This document shows positions 1 to 8,938 of a stretch of 64,000 nucleotides of DNA, piece by piece; within the stretch, counting starts at the first letter, position 1, and each line of letters begins with the position of its first letter. This DNA comes from Metallosphaera hakonensis JCM 8857 = DSM 7519. GTDB taxonomy: Archaea > Thermoproteota > Thermoprotei_A > Sulfolobales > Sulfolobaceae. The translations under genes were made by a program, and so were the position numbers. The notes beneath the pieces were generated by a model. The model saw nothing but the letters and a program-made list of their open reading frames with translations, did no database searches and had not been told where the DNA came from. The stretch spans positions 1,488,001 through 1,552,000 of the forward strand of contig NZ_CP029287.2 of the NCBI RefSeq assembly GCF_003201675.2. Reading direction: 5' to 3'.

Positions 1-2238
1 TAAGTAGTAGATGGGCATTGGGTTCTGACCTGGTACTTCTAGCCCTATAATTTCAGAGAACGGTAAGTAGAGGGGTTGAGCCTGAATGTTGGGGTCTATC
101 TGGTTTAATGTCTGTGCCCACATTTGTGCGGCAGCGTAGTCCACTGTGTCGCCAGAGGATACTATAATTGGGATATTGATGGAGACGTTATACATACCAG
201 ACTTGATTAGTAGTTCCTTTGCGTAAGATAGGTTGAATGTTGGAACGTTATTTAACTCATTTGGAGGGACGTAATAGGGTAGTCCGGGTATTATTACTCC
301 AGCATATGGGGAAGCGAAATTGAAGCCGTATTTCTCGTTTCCTACAATGTTATCAATATAGTTAGTGTAGTTGAACGCATATGCGAAGGCCTCTCTAACG
401 TAAAGGTTAGCGAAGTAGTCAGACGGTATATGGTATTGTGTGCCCAACGTCTTAAGGCTCGTATTGCTTACGTTGATGTTGAACACGAAGAAGAACTCGG
501 ATAACGTGGGGAATTCATAGAGGTTAGCCTGTCCCTGTGCCTCAAGTTGTTTCAAGGATGGGAAGTAGTTAGTTGGAAGGCCGGTCACTATATCTGCCTT
601 TCCTGATGCGAAGAGCTCATATGCAGTCTGTGGATCCTTAACCCAGTTAATAATCACTGTGTCATTTGGAGCGGGTATTCCAGGTACTCCCTTAAAGTAT
701 GGATTGGGAACCAGAACAACGTATTGTCCTGGAACGTAGGTCTTTATCATGTATGGGCCTGATGTGACAGGGTTATTCTGAACCTGGGTATTGTAGTTCC
801 CCTCGTTAGCATATTGCTCATATTGCAAGAAGCCCTGAGGCGTGAAAGTAATCCCTGCGCCTACTTGTTCTAACCATTTGGCGTCTACAATTCCTGCACC
901 TAAGGGATCAGCTACAGCGGTAAAGAACAACTGAGGCGGTGTAGGTTTAACGAGATGGAATGTCACAGTATTCGTTTGGTTATTGTATGTCACTGCGTTC
1001 ATGATCTCTTGAAATGACTGGTTCATGTTGGAGGAGGTGACTATGGGAACTCCGATTGTGGCACCTGGAACTAGATATTGGGCCAATATCCAGTCTGGTG
1101 TACCTGGTGATCCACCTACGAACAACAGAGCCCTTATGACAGAATACCAGACATCGTAGGCAGTTAAGTTATCACCGTTAGCGAAATGAAGACCGTCTCT
1201 AATATGGAACGTATAGACCGTGTAGTTAGATGAAATGCCTCCATTCTGCACCGTAGGGACTTCACTTGCAGCAAATGGTATAAATGAAGTTGTACTGGAT
1301 CCGTTGTATACTAGGAGGGTCATGAACACGTTAGATACAACCTCGAAGCCTACGCTTTCATAGTCGATCTGCGGATCGAAGGAGTAGGGACCTCCAGGCA
1401 CATTCTCTGCCACAGTTATAACTCCAGGATTGGGCACGGTTCCGTTGAACAACTTCAAAGAGAATGGTACGCCACTCCCCGTGACCGCTACAGTTTGATA
1501 TGTTGTATATTGATAGGTAGCTCCTGAAGACACATTCTGCGTTACAAGAGTTAGAGTAACGGTGTAAAGTCCAGGCGAGGAGTAGGTAGTATTTACTGGG
1601 TTTATTTCGGGGTCTAGGGTGGAGGAGTTGGCCATGACAGTGAGAGTCTGTCCGTTACCGAAGTTCCAGATGTATTTATAAATAGTCATATTTTGTCCGG
1701 AGGGCGGTTGAAGGTATCCTCCATATAGATAAACTAAGCTACCAGCCTGCACCACTGGTGCAGTGGGGTTCTTTGAACTATCGAATGAAATCACAGGTAT
1801 TGAAAGATATTGAGTTGCCGTAGAATTTAGAACTCCAAGGATTTGTAATTCTAGAAGTGAAGTGCTGGTGTTTTGAACAGGTTTTCCGTTTAGATACTCC
1901 TGAGCATATATCAGATATGTACCTGGTTGATTATAGGTGTAAGTAAATTCTATGGAGCTAGATGTAGCTGTCTGATTAAGTGTTTGCCCGTTTCCTAAAT
2001 ACAGTACGACATCGGCACTCGGTGAAACTCCATAAACTGTGACCGTTACTGCTGACCCCTGCTCATTGGCGAAGGAAGTAGGAGCTAGTGAGAGTGCTTG
2101 TACACTGACGGTCTTATGAGACGAGGAGGTTAACAAATAAATTCCCGCAATAGCAGCAATAATTATTACTACTGCTATTACAATACCCGCGGTTTTTGAG
2201 AGAGCCTTAGAATATTTAATCTTACCACCTTTATACAT
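1..2238 (-). CDS. Family 5 ABC transporter solute-binding protein (3' end outside window)
   Basis: A frame open from an ATG at 2238 to the left edge gives 746 residues with no stop, so the C-terminus is missing. The N-terminus is basic (MYKGGKIKYSKALSK) and runs straight into a hydrophobic helix (AGIVIAVVIIIAAIAGIYLL), resembling the class III, pilin-type signal peptides of Sulfolobales sugar-binding proteins that PibD processes. A PKD-like beta domain follows (about residues 170-230, motif WNFGNGQ), then a family 5 peptide/oligosaccharide-binding region (YSFDPQIDYESVGFEVVSNVF, FHIRDGLHFANGD, TSGPYMIKTY). It should act outside the membrane, delivering a peptide or oligosaccharide to a permease; no permease is in view. 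Substrate unknown. Family call is firm, signal type is inferred. Confidence 0.85.
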   Translation of the reverse strand, partial: MYKGGKIKYSKALSKTAGIVIAVVIIIAAIAGIYLLTSSSHKTVSVQALSLAPTSFANEQGSAVTVTVYGVSPSADVVLYLGNGQTLNQTATSSSIEFTYTYNQPGTYLIYAQEYLNGKPVQNTSTSLLELQILGVLNSTATQYLSIPVISFDSSKNPTAPVVQAGSLVYLYGGYLQPPSGQNMTIYKYIWNFGNGQTLTVMANSSTLDPEINPVNTTYSSPGLYTVTLTLVTQNVSSGATYQYTTYQTVAVTGSGVPFSLKLFNGTVPNPGVITVAENVPGGPYSFDPQIDYESVGFEVVSNVFMTLLVYNGSSTTSFIPFAASEVPTVQNGGISSNYTVYTFHIRDGLHFANGDNLTAYDVWYSVIRALLFVGGSPGTPDWILAQYLVPGATIGVPIVTSSNMNQSFQEIMNAVTYNNQTNTVTFHLVKPTPPQLFFTAVADPLGAGIVDAKWLEQVGAGITFTPQGFLQYEQYANEGNYNTQVQNNPVTSGPYMIKTYVPGQYVVLVPNPYFKGVPGIPAPNDTVIINWVKDPQTAYELFASGKADIVTGLPTNYFPSLKQLEAQGQANLYEFPTLSEFFFVFNINVSNTSLKTLGTQYHIPSDYFANLYVREAFAYAFNYTNYIDNIVGNEKYGFNFASPYAGVIIPGLPYYVPPNELNNVPTFNLSYAKELLIKSGMYNVSINIPIIVSSGDTVDYAAAQMWAQTLNQIDPNIQAQPLYLPFSEIIGLEVPGQNPMPIYYL

Positions 2239-2266
2239 AATCAATCAAGTTTTACTGTTTTTGAAC

Positions 2267-2275
2267 CCTTTTAAG
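2267..2275 (-). promoter_or_regulatory. TATA box of the solute-binding protein gene
   Basis: CTTAAAAGG on the minus strand is centred about 33 bases before the ATG at 2238, which would put the transcript start a few bases before the start codon, as in leaderless Sulfolobales mRNAs. Confidence 0.5.
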
Positions 2276-2622
2276 GTTTACTTGCTTAGTAGATTTATAT
2301 TTTATAAGAGAGTTAAGGGGTCATGTGAGAGAATTCTAGATAGAGAGTTATCTTTATTCTCTTTATTAATTTTATGATAAAATATATACTCCAACGGATC
2401 TAGGCGATTCGGGAGTTAATTGTGAATTGTAATTATGACAGGGATAGATCTAACAAAGGAAGCTTTTAGAACGTGGTTCCCTAACTAGTTAATATAAGAA
2501 TCTTCAATTTGATTCAACCCTATTTCTTTAAATAAACTGAATTCACAATGAACCCATGAATCACCCAGAAGATAGGCATGAGAATCCTAGTAACTTGAGT
2601 ATACAAATCAACGTAAAATTAG
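2276..2622. other. Gene-free AT-rich spacer
   Basis: I see no credible reading frame, structured RNA or repeat here. An open frame crossing 2556-2774 only reads through the tRNA-Glu gene on the opposite strand. Confidence 0.5.
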
Positions 2623-2711
2623 TGCCGCGGCCGGGATTTGAACCCGGGTCACGGGCTCGAAAGGCCCGCATACTCTCGGCGCAGAACTTGACCGGGCTAT
2701 ACTACCGCGGC
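2623..2711 (-). tRNA. tRNA-Glu (TTC) with a non-canonical intron in the D-arm
   Basis: The minus strand folds with acceptor GCCGCGG/CCGCGGC, discriminator A, T-arm CCCGGGTTCAAATCCCGG and anticodon arm CGGGC-CTTTCGA-GCCCG, so the anticodon is TTC. The D-arm carries about 14 extra bases (plus-strand 2673-2686) between GGTCAAG and TATGCGGG. Removing them leaves a normal 75-base tRNA. Archaeal splicing endonuclease can remove introns outside the usual 37/38 site, and D-arm introns are known in Crenarchaeota. The exact splice points are inferred. Confidence 0.9.
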
Positions 2712-2842
2712 AATGAAAATAATACAACAATATATATAAAACTTATCTTCCACCAGCAATGCAATAGTTTTTAAATATCAAACTTATCAAGCGCCCTCGT
2801 TATTAAGTAAAGCTAAATAATTATCTTATTAACTCTCTACCC

Positions 2843-3424
2843 GTGATCCTTAGAGTTACATTGGTAACGCCTACTGTCCCTTTTAATGAATTGAATAGTG
2901 CAAATGGCACTTTAACCATACTCGATATCAAACAGGAAGGAGAGAGCCAGAGGCTTCTTGTAGAATTTAAGGGAGATGAAGAAGTTCTTCAAAAGTTTCA
3001 GGGTAACTTCACAAAAGTTTCCAAGCTGAAATATCTGGGTACTATAAAGGTGAGAGGCGTAATTGAGGAAGTATTGTCTAGATATATCATCGTTAATGGC
3101 GTTATCAATGAAAAATCAACTCTATGGACTGTAATTCTTAATGGTTATCAAGAGCTGAAAAGACTTCTAAAGGACCTGCACGAACATGGTGTGGACGCCA
3201 AAGTATTGAAGGTTACCAAATACAAAACTGAGGATATTCTAACCGCAAGACAAGAACAGATACTAAGGATAGCGTTGGAAGCTGGATATTATGAGTTTCC
3301 TAGAAAGATAACAATAAGGGGACTAGCTGAAAAGTTAGAGCTTAGCGTTTCATCGCTTTCAGAGATCATAAGAAGAGCAGAGAAGAACGTTATTATCAAT
3401 TATTTCGATGAAAAGGGATTATAA
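2843..3424 (+). CDS. HTH_10 (Bat-type) family transcriptional regulator
   Basis: The protein has 193 residues and starts with GTG. The N-terminal ~130 residues are a beta/alpha region with no motif I recognise. The C-terminal segment from about residue 135 (LTARQEQILRIALEAGYYEFP, then IRGLAEKLELSVSSLSEIIRRAE) has the layout of the bacterio-opsin activator-type helix-turn-helix (HTH_10), widespread in archaeal regulators. Its stop codon shares one base with the ATG of the aminotransferase at 3424 (TAATG), so the two are co-transcribed and may be functionally linked. Effector and target are unknown. Confidence 0.75.
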   Translation: MILRVTLVTPTVPFNELNSANGTLTILDIKQEGESQRLLVEFKGDEEVLQKFQGNFTKVSKLKYLGTIKVRGVIEEVLSRYIIVNGVINEKSTLWTVILNGYQELKRLLKDLHEHGVDAKVLKVTKYKTEDILTARQEQILRIALEAGYYEFPRKITIRGLAEKLELSVSSLSEIIRRAEKNVIINYFDEKGL

Positions 3425-4383
3425 TGCATGGCGGAGTTAAGTGGACTAATGGAAAACCATCGACCGTGAAGGATTACAGTGTAAATCTCAATCCGCTTGG
3501 CGTTCCCAAGTTCATTCAAGAGTTAATAGAAGACGCTGTTAAGATGAGAGTATATGAATTTTACCCTGACGACTATAGGGAACTAAGAAGAAAAATAGCC
3601 GAAGTTTATGACGTTGACGAGGAGCTAGTTGGTGTATTCAATGGGGCCAGCGAAGCGATATCTCTCTTGAACCGTGGATATTTCGTTCCGGAACCCAACT
3701 ACCAGGAATATCCTAGGGCATCCGTATACCTAGCGGAAGAGGCACAGACCTTCAACTTTCCCCTTTATGGCGACAAAGTTATTGCGAGTCATCCGAATAA
3801 CCCTACCGGTGCTCCTTTGTTAAAGGAAGAAGTTATTTCCTTTCTCCAGGAAAGGAAGGAATTAGTCATAGACCAGTCTTTCGCAGACATAAGTCCTGTG
3901 GAATCCTTCGTTAAACTTGTCAAGGAGTTTCCAAATCTGTTAATAGTGTCCTCCTTCACAAAGAGTTTTTCTATACCGGGTCTAAGGCTAGGCTTTACCT
4001 TGGGGAGCGCCAGTTCCTCTCTGGAGAAGAGATCAATTCCCTGGAGGGTGAATAGCATAGCGTATTATGTCTTCGTCAACTTAGATGTGAGGGAGACGAG
4101 GAATTTCTTCTATAGATCAAAAGAGGAAGTAAATAAAAGACTTTCATCTCTAGAGAGGATAAGAGGCGTACATTTTTATAATTCCTATGCCCCCTATGTT
4201 TTAGCCGAGTCTTTCTTAAGTGCTGAGAAATTGAATGAAAAATTGCTGGAACTAGGATATCAAGTTAGGAACTGCTCTAATTTCGTAGGTCTGAGAGCAA
4301 CACATTTTAGGTTTTCCTTGAAGTCTGGGGTCAATGAGTTATTGAGAGCTATAGGGAGAATCCTCGATTCTAGCAGAGAGTGA
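3424..4383 (+). CDS. Class I/II aminotransferase, CobD/HisC-like
   Basis: This 319-residue PLP enzyme opens with MHGG, an N-terminal signature of L-threonine-O-3-phosphate decarboxylase (CobD), and continues with NLNPLG, FNGASEAISLL, SHPNNPTGA and VSSFTKSFSIPGLRLGF, where the lysine of SFTKSF is the expected PLP-binding residue. CobD makes the aminopropanol phosphate arm of cobalamin; HisC is the closest alternative, but histidine genes are not nearby. It is somewhat shorter than typical CobD (about 330-360). It overlaps the HTH_10 regulator gene by one base. No other cobalamin gene is visible, so the exact substrate is not settled. Confidence 0.7.
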   Translation: MHGGVKWTNGKPSTVKDYSVNLNPLGVPKFIQELIEDAVKMRVYEFYPDDYRELRRKIAEVYDVDEELVGVFNGASEAISLLNRGYFVPEPNYQEYPRASVYLAEEAQTFNFPLYGDKVIASHPNNPTGAPLLKEEVISFLQERKELVIDQSFADISPVESFVKLVKEFPNLLIVSSFTKSFSIPGLRLGFTLGSASSSLEKRSIPWRVNSIAYYVFVNLDVRETRNFFYRSKEEVNKRLSSLERIRGVHFYNSYAPYVLAESFLSAEKLNEKLLELGYQVRNCSNFVGLRATHFRFSLKSGVNELLRAIGRILDSSRE

Positions 4384-4748
4384 AGCTGGCACATCTTTAA
4401 CTTGTGCAAGAGATTGATCGGGTGTAAGGTTTTGGTGAGGTGTTGGTAATCCTCACGGTAATAACGGCGTTCTCATAGACTTCGGCTAAAGAAGCTAATC
4501 TGCGCCAATGGGATTAGGAGAGATGTCAGAAGAATTAGTTACTCTTCCATTACTGGATATGACCAAATAGTTCCATCACGAGAACTTCATCCCTGACATA
4601 GGGGGTTAAGATTATCCTGAAGGAAAGCTAACCCTTATTGCATGACGATGCTTTACATAAAACACCAAAGTGTCGTCCTGTAAGCAGAGAATCTAAGGCA
4701 CGCTAGTGTTTCTGACAAGTTCTCAGCCAGAGGCAAGAGATCTCTAGG

Positions 4749-4868
4749 TCAAATACTTACTGGAACTACTACCGTAATCGCTTAAGATCAGATAGGGCTA
4801 ATGAATCAATGGATTGGAATAGGATTAACAGATTAGGTACAGCTATCCCTTCAAAGGCCACCACATAA
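4749..4868 (+). pseudogene. Possible decayed coding remnant in a 498-base gap
   Basis: Between 4384 and 4881 there is no intact gene. A 39-codon open stretch here (TYWNYYRNRLRSDRAN, then WNRINRLGTAIPSKATT and a stop) has protein-like composition, while upstream the same frame is broken by several stops. It could be the tail of a degraded transposase or other mobile gene, but I cannot assign a family and saw no terminal repeats. The rest of the gap shows nothing recognisable. Confidence 0.25.
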
Positions 4869-4881
4869 CTCGATTTCGAGC

Positions 4882-5589
4882 TCAAGGTTTAACGATGTAA
4901 TATAGCCTTTTCTTTCCTTTTCCTCTGTTTTCCACTTTAATAATTTCTATACTCCCTATTTCTCCTGTGTTCTTTACATGGGGGCCACCATCTGCCTGAA
5001 TATCAACACCCTCAATTTCAACAATTCTCCATTTATCTAGTTCAGGTGGCATTTTCTCGGCTAGCTTAACGATCCCTGGTATTTTCATGGCCTCATTCCT
5101 TGGCAAGAAATAAACCTTGACGTTAATTCCTTTCTTGGCAGTCTCGTTGGCTTCCTCCACTATTTTAGGCAGGATCTCCTTGTTCTCCACGTTAAAGTCG
5201 TCCTTAGCGTACTCTGGGCTTATATTACCTCCAGTTATCAACGCACCATATTTGGAGAATGCAATCGCTGCTATGATATGAGACGCCGTGTGTAACCTCA
5301 TCATTCTATATCTTCTGTCCCAATCTATCTCTCCCTCTACTGCATCTCCCTCCTCAATGCCATCAACTCTATCCAAAACGTGTACGATCTCATTCCCATC
5401 CACTTTAACCTCTAGTACTTTGTAGCTCTTGCCCTTGGTCAGTAAAGTGCCCGTGTCTGACTCAAGACCGCCACCTCTGGGATGAAAGGCAGTCCTATCT
5501 AGAATCACCCCATGATCTGTCTTTTTGATAATGATTGCCGAGAACGACTTAATATATGAGTCCATAGCGTATATTTCATCGGTAGGCAT
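4882..5589 (-). CDS. alaX: Alanyl-tRNA editing protein AlaX (AlaX-M type)
   Basis: The 235-residue protein hydrolyses mischarged alanyl-tRNA (Ser-tRNA-Ala or Gly-tRNA-Ala) in trans. Visible features are the N-terminal glycine-rich substrate segment (FHPRGGGLESDTGTL), the zinc motif HTASH, and the second metal region QADGGPHVKNTGEIG. In AlaRS and many AlaX proteins the second region is CGGTH, with Cys as a zinc ligand; here Asp-Gly-Gly-Pro-His stands in its place. Length and domain order fit AlaX-M, which has the N-terminal extension but no AlaRS core. Only two bases separate it from the small gene upstream at 5592-5885, suggesting one transcript. Confidence 0.9.
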   Translation of the reverse strand: MPTDEIYAMDSYIKSFSAIIIKKTDHGVILDRTAFHPRGGGLESDTGTLLTKGKSYKVLEVKVDGNEIVHVLDRVDGIEEGDAVEGEIDWDRRYRMMRLHTASHIIAAIAFSKYGALITGGNISPEYAKDDFNVENKEILPKIVEEANETAKKGINVKVYFLPRNEAMKIPGIVKLAEKMPPELDKWRIVEIEGVDIQADGGPHVKNTGEIGSIEIIKVENRGKGKKRLYYIVKP

Positions 5590-5591
5590 TC

Positions 5592-5885
5592 CTACAGCCT
5601 CTGTAAGTTTATTATCAGTGTCCCATTCCTCAAATGAAATGTGAGCGGATATGATTTAACTTGGACAGGGAGTTTGACTATCTTAATAACGGCCCTTCTG
5701 GATTTGTCATAAATATAAACCGCGGAAATATCAGCTCGTAATGCTAGATCATCCTCCCTCGTCTCAAGGGTTCTAAGATCAACATAAACATCTACCCTTT
5801 CATCTCTTGTTATTACCTCAACGTCTGGGTCATCTATCTGGATCGAAGGCAAGAAAATCACGTTAGTCAATTTGGTATACCGCAC
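5592..5885 (-). CDS. Small conserved protein, possibly Hsp20-like fold
   Basis: A 97-residue protein rich in beta strands. The C-terminal pattern VKSYPLTFHLRNGTLIINLQRL resembles the last strands of alpha-crystallin/CS-type domains (compare YKNGVLTITLPK of small heat-shock proteins), but no diagnostic I-x-I tail is present. It precedes alaX with a two-base gap and reads in the same direction, so it is probably the first gene of that pair. Function unknown; the fold suggestion is an inference from strand pattern only. Confidence 0.55.
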   Translation of the reverse strand: MRYTKLTNVIFLPSIQIDDPDVEVITRDERVDVYVDLRTLETREDDLALRADISAVYIYDKSRRAVIKIVKLPVQVKSYPLTFHLRNGTLIINLQRL

Positions 5886-5973
5886 TTAAAAACCTAAATC
5901 TTGGTAACTGAGATGATTAACTTTCAACTTCATAACAGAGAATACTCAAGGTAAACATATTACTATCTCAGCT

Positions 5974-5983
5974 ATCTTATAAC
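5974..5983 (+). promoter_or_regulatory. Likely TATA box of the ESCRT-III homologue
   Basis: TCTTATAACG lies about 30 bases before the ATG at 6010 in an otherwise gene-free spacer between divergent genes, the spacing expected for a short-leader or leaderless archaeal transcript. Confidence 0.4.
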
Positions 5984-6009
5984 GTTAACAGTGCAATATA
6001 GATATCAGT

Positions 6010-6645
6010 ATGCTTGGAAAAGATTTCCAAAGATATTGGGCTGGATCCGAGGACAAAAGTGCATGGGAAGGACTTAAGGGTGCATTTAAGAGCAAGGAGC
6101 CACTGAAGTACAGAATAGTTCAGGCGAGATATAGATTAGGTTCCATGATTAATAGACTGGACGTACATATATCCAGGCTTCAAGAAAGAGACAGGACTCT
6201 TTTTGAAAGAGTAGTAAGCGCCCAGATGGCCAAGGACACAAGCAGGGCTACAATGTATGCAAATGAAGTTGCAGAGATCAGAAAGATGAGCAAGCAACTA
6301 ATCATGACACAGATCGCTTTGGAACAGGTTCAGTTGAGGCTAGAGACAGTGAGCGAAGTTAGTGAGGTTTTCGTCAATCTAATACCCATAGTTGGGGTAG
6401 TTAATGAATTGAAGACAGCACTAAAGGGAGTTATGCCAGAGATATCCTTGGAATTATCCTCACTATCTGAAGATCTTCAGACAGTAGTAATTGAGGCAGG
6501 AGACTTCGCTGGTGGATACTCATATACATCTGCAGCATCTCCGGAGGCAAGGAAGATATTGGACGAAGCGTCTACCATAGCAGAGCAGAGAATGAAAGAG
6601 AAGTTCCCAGATCTGCCAGTGAACGCTCTAGCCCAAAGGGCTTAA
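6010..6645 (+). CDS. ESCRT-III homologue (CdvB paralogue, Snf7 family)
   Basis: A 211-residue, strongly helical, charged protein ([20 protein letters not shown], then [21 protein letters not shown]) matching the Snf7/ESCRT-III core that polymerises on membranes during Sulfolobales cell division and vesicle release. The C-terminal half is acidic, with a flexible linker and a final helix ([21 protein letters not shown]) of the kind that regulates assembly. It lacks the C-terminal winged helix that lets CdvB itself bind CdvA, and no cdvA or cdvC lies beside it, so it is one of the paralogues (CdvB1/CdvB2 size). Which paralogue cannot be decided here. Confidence 0.88.
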   Translation: MLGKDFQRYWAGSEDKSAWEGLKGAFKSKEPLKYRIVQARYRLGSMINRLDVHISRLQERDRTLFERVVSAQMAKDTSRATMYANEVAEIRKMSKQLIMTQIALEQVQLRLETVSEVSEVFVNLIPIVGVVNELKTALKGVMPEISLELSSLSEDLQTVVIEAGDFAGGYSYTSAASPEARKILDEASTIAEQRMKEKFPDLPVNALAQRA

Positions 6646-6690
6646 GCCCTAGGGCCCAAGATATTTTATTTTCTCTTTTGACTTCTTCTT

Positions 6691-7836
6691 GTGGCTGAAG
6701 GAAACTACACTGTAACCCCTTGGGAAGTTAAGGGGAAAGTAGATTACGATAAATTAATTATACAGTTCGGAACGCAAAAAATAACAGATCAATTAAGGGA
6801 GGAAATCAAGAACGTAGTAGGAGATATGCATGTCATGCTAAGGAGGGAGATATTCTTCTCCCATAGGGATCTGGATCTGGTCATCAAGGACTGGAAGGAA
6901 GGTAAAGGGTTCTTCCTTTATACTGGACGGGCCCCATCCTTAGGAATGCATATTGGGCATATGATACCCTTCCTGTTTACAGCTTGGCTTCAGCAAAAGT
7001 TTGGGGTAAATGTTTACATAGAGATTACAGACGACGAGAAGTTCATGAGGAACTTGGATTACTCCTTAGATCAGACTAGGCAATGGGCTCTAGATAACAT
7101 CCTTGACATAATTGCAGCTGGATTCGATCTCGATAAAACCTTCATCTTCCAGGACACGGAATATATAAGGAATATGTATCCCATGGCCATTAAAATAGCT
7201 AAGAAATTGACGTTTTCAGAAGTTAAAGCCACTTTCGGGCTTGACGTGTCCTCAAACATTGGCATAATCTTCTATCCCGCGCTCCAAATAGTTCCAACTA
7301 TGTTCGAGAAGAGGCGTTGCTTGATCCCAGCGGGGATAGATCAGGACCCCTATTGGAGGCTCCAGAGGGATATAGCAGAAAGTCTTGGTTACTTCAAGGC
7401 AGCACAAATACATAGCAAATTCCTCCCTCCTCTGAATGGTCCAGAAGGAAAAATGAGCTCTTCAATACCTGAGTCGGCCATTTACTTGACAGATGATCCT
7501 AAGACTGTAGAGAAGAAGATAATGAAATACGCGTTCTCAGGAGGACAGCCAACCGTAGAGTTACAAAGGAAGTTTGGGGCTAACTTAGAGATCGACGTTC
7601 CTTATCAATGGCTCTATTATTTCTTTGAAGAGAACGATGAGGAAGTTAAGAGAATAGAGGAGGAGTACAGATCTGGTAAGATGCTCACAGGAGAAGTTAA
7701 GCAGATTCTTGTCCAAAGAGTAAACGAGTTCCTTGAGAGACATAGGGAGAGAAGAGAGAAAGCAAAAGACCTAGTAAAGGATTTCAAGTACGAAGGAAAG
7801 TTAGCCAAGATGATGTGGGAAAAGATACATGAGTAA
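6691..7836 (+). CDS. trpS: Tryptophanyl-tRNA synthetase
   Basis: This class I synthetase of 381 residues joins tryptophan to tRNA-Trp. Signatures are the HIGH motif at residues 87-90 (GMHIGHM) and KMSSS near residue 255 (EGKMSSS), together with the archaeal/eukaryotic-type N-terminal extension (VTPWEVKGKVDYDKLIIQFG). The start is GTG, preceded by a T-rich stretch after the ESCRT-III gene. Its stop abuts the stop of the convergent HTH gene at 7837 with no spacer. Its substrate tRNA-Trp gene lies at 21056-21187. Confidence 0.97.
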   Translation: MAEGNYTVTPWEVKGKVDYDKLIIQFGTQKITDQLREEIKNVVGDMHVMLRREIFFSHRDLDLVIKDWKEGKGFFLYTGRAPSLGMHIGHMIPFLFTAWLQQKFGVNVYIEITDDEKFMRNLDYSLDQTRQWALDNILDIIAAGFDLDKTFIFQDTEYIRNMYPMAIKIAKKLTFSEVKATFGLDVSSNIGIIFYPALQIVPTMFEKRRCLIPAGIDQDPYWRLQRDIAESLGYFKAAQIHSKFLPPLNGPEGKMSSSIPESAIYLTDDPKTVEKKIMKYAFSGGQPTVELQRKFGANLEIDVPYQWLYYFFEENDEEVKRIEEEYRSGKMLTGEVKQILVQRVNEFLERHRERREKAKDLVKDFKYEGKLAKMMWEKIHE

Positions 7837-8256
7837 CTAGTTCTTTAGTTGAAGTTTCTTCAGGTAATATACGACAAGGTTTGTTGAGATATCCAGCTCC
7901 TTTGCTATTTTGTAGATTGAATATCCGTTCTTATACATGTCTCCTATCTTCTCGATTTTTTCCTGGGTAAGCTTTCTCTTGGTTTTTACTAAGTTGTGTT
8001 TTTTGAGTATTCTTAAAACAGTATTGGAATTCATATTTAGAAGTTTACTTATTTTATTAGCGCTATATCCCTGTTTTCCATATTCAATAACTTGTTGTAT
8101 GAGCTCGGGAGGGGTCTTTCCCCTAAATTGGACACCGCTCAGTTTCAGTATTCTCCTCGTCCTAGAGTAGCTTAAACTAAGCTCCCTAGCTATCTCCCTG
8201 ATGGTCCTACCACTCTCATACATTTTCTTTGCTTTTTCAGTAATATCCTCTTGCAT
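7837..8256 (-). CDS. Small protein with three helix-turn-helix repeats
   Basis: The 139-residue protein reads as three successive HTH units: residues ~15-40 (YESGRTIREIARELSLSYSR), ~58-85 (YGKQGYSANKISKLLNMNSN) and ~108-133 (YKNGYSIYKIAKELDISTNL). Each has the G-x-S/T-x-x-x-I-A-x-x-L pattern of resolvase/Hin-type DNA-binding domains. No catalytic domain is attached, so it is a pure DNA-binding protein or a relative of transposase DNA-binding parts. It converges on trpS with zero gap. Targets unknown. Confidence 0.7.
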   Translation of the reverse strand: MQEDITEKAKKMYESGRTIREIARELSLSYSRTRRILKLSGVQFRGKTPPELIQQVIEYGKQGYSANKISKLLNMNSNTVLRILKKHNLVKTKRKLTQEKIEKIGDMYKNGYSIYKIAKELDISTNLVVYYLKKLQLKN

Positions 8257-8368
8257 AATGAAAAGTTCTCTTTCACTCTTTTTATATTTTTCCCCAAAAT
8301 CTTTTTTATTCTTCTTATAACCCGGATAACCTGGTTAGATTCATTAATTCTCAACGGAGTAACTACTC

Positions 8369-8938
8369 GTGAATTACCTGGTTACAGTGTTTGGTTTAGC
8401 TCTAGGATTGTCGTTGGCTGCGCCTCCCGGTCCGGTGAATTCAGTCATAGCGTCGGAGTCCCTTAGGTCAAAAATTCATGGTGTAAGTGTTGGTTTAGGC
8501 GCAATGACTGCAGATTTTGTATTTTTTCTATTAACATTAATATTTGGTAACTTCCTGCCCAAAGATGTGAGGTACGCTTTTTATCTTATTGGAGGCGGGC
8601 TCATGATCTGGCTTGCCTTCGGCGTATTAAAATCCTCTATGTCTAGAAGGACCCCTAGAGCAAACTACGTTACAGGTCTCACAATGGGTCTGACTAATCC
8701 CTTTCAAATAACATGGTGGTTAACCAGTGGCCTGTTTATGATTCAGGAGTTCGGTTTATTTGTTATTCCAGGGTTTTTCGGAGGAATTGTGATATGGATA
8801 ACCCTTTTTCCACTTACGGTAAACAGGTATGGCAAAAGGTTATCCCGCATAATAAAAATTGCATCCTTTGTAATTCTGCTATTATTTGGGCTCTATATCC
8901 TTGCAGAAGGAATTCTCCTTATAGCCCAGATATTATAG
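8369..8938 (+). CDS. LysE/RhtB family amino-acid exporter
   Basis: A 189-residue integral membrane protein with about six hydrophobic helices. The N-terminal segment GLSLAAPPGPVNSVIASESL is the family hallmark (PPGP following the first helix), and MGLTNPFQITWW matches the conserved NP motif in mid-protein. LysE/RhtB proteins export amino acids or similar small cationic/neutral solutes. It starts with GTG. The 3' end overlaps the convergent wHTH gene by 20 bases. It is slightly shorter than the usual 200-210 residues but looks complete. Substrate unknown. Confidence 0.85.
   Translation: MNYLVTVFGLALGLSLAAPPGPVNSVIASESLRSKIHGVSVGLGAMTADFVFFLLTLIFGNFLPKDVRYAFYLIGGGLMIWLAFGVLKSSMSRRTPRANYVTGLTMGLTNPFQITWWLTSGLFMIQEFGLFVIPGFFGGIVIWITLFPLTVNRYGKRLSRIIKIASFVILLLFGLYILAEGILLIAQIL

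Noticed and set aside
2556-2774. 72-codon frame ending in PRPGFEPGSRARKARIL, which resembles an int(N) end
   Set aside because: The similarity comes only from reading the tRNA-Glu gene backwards. The upstream residues do not match SSV integrases, so no integration scar is claimed here.
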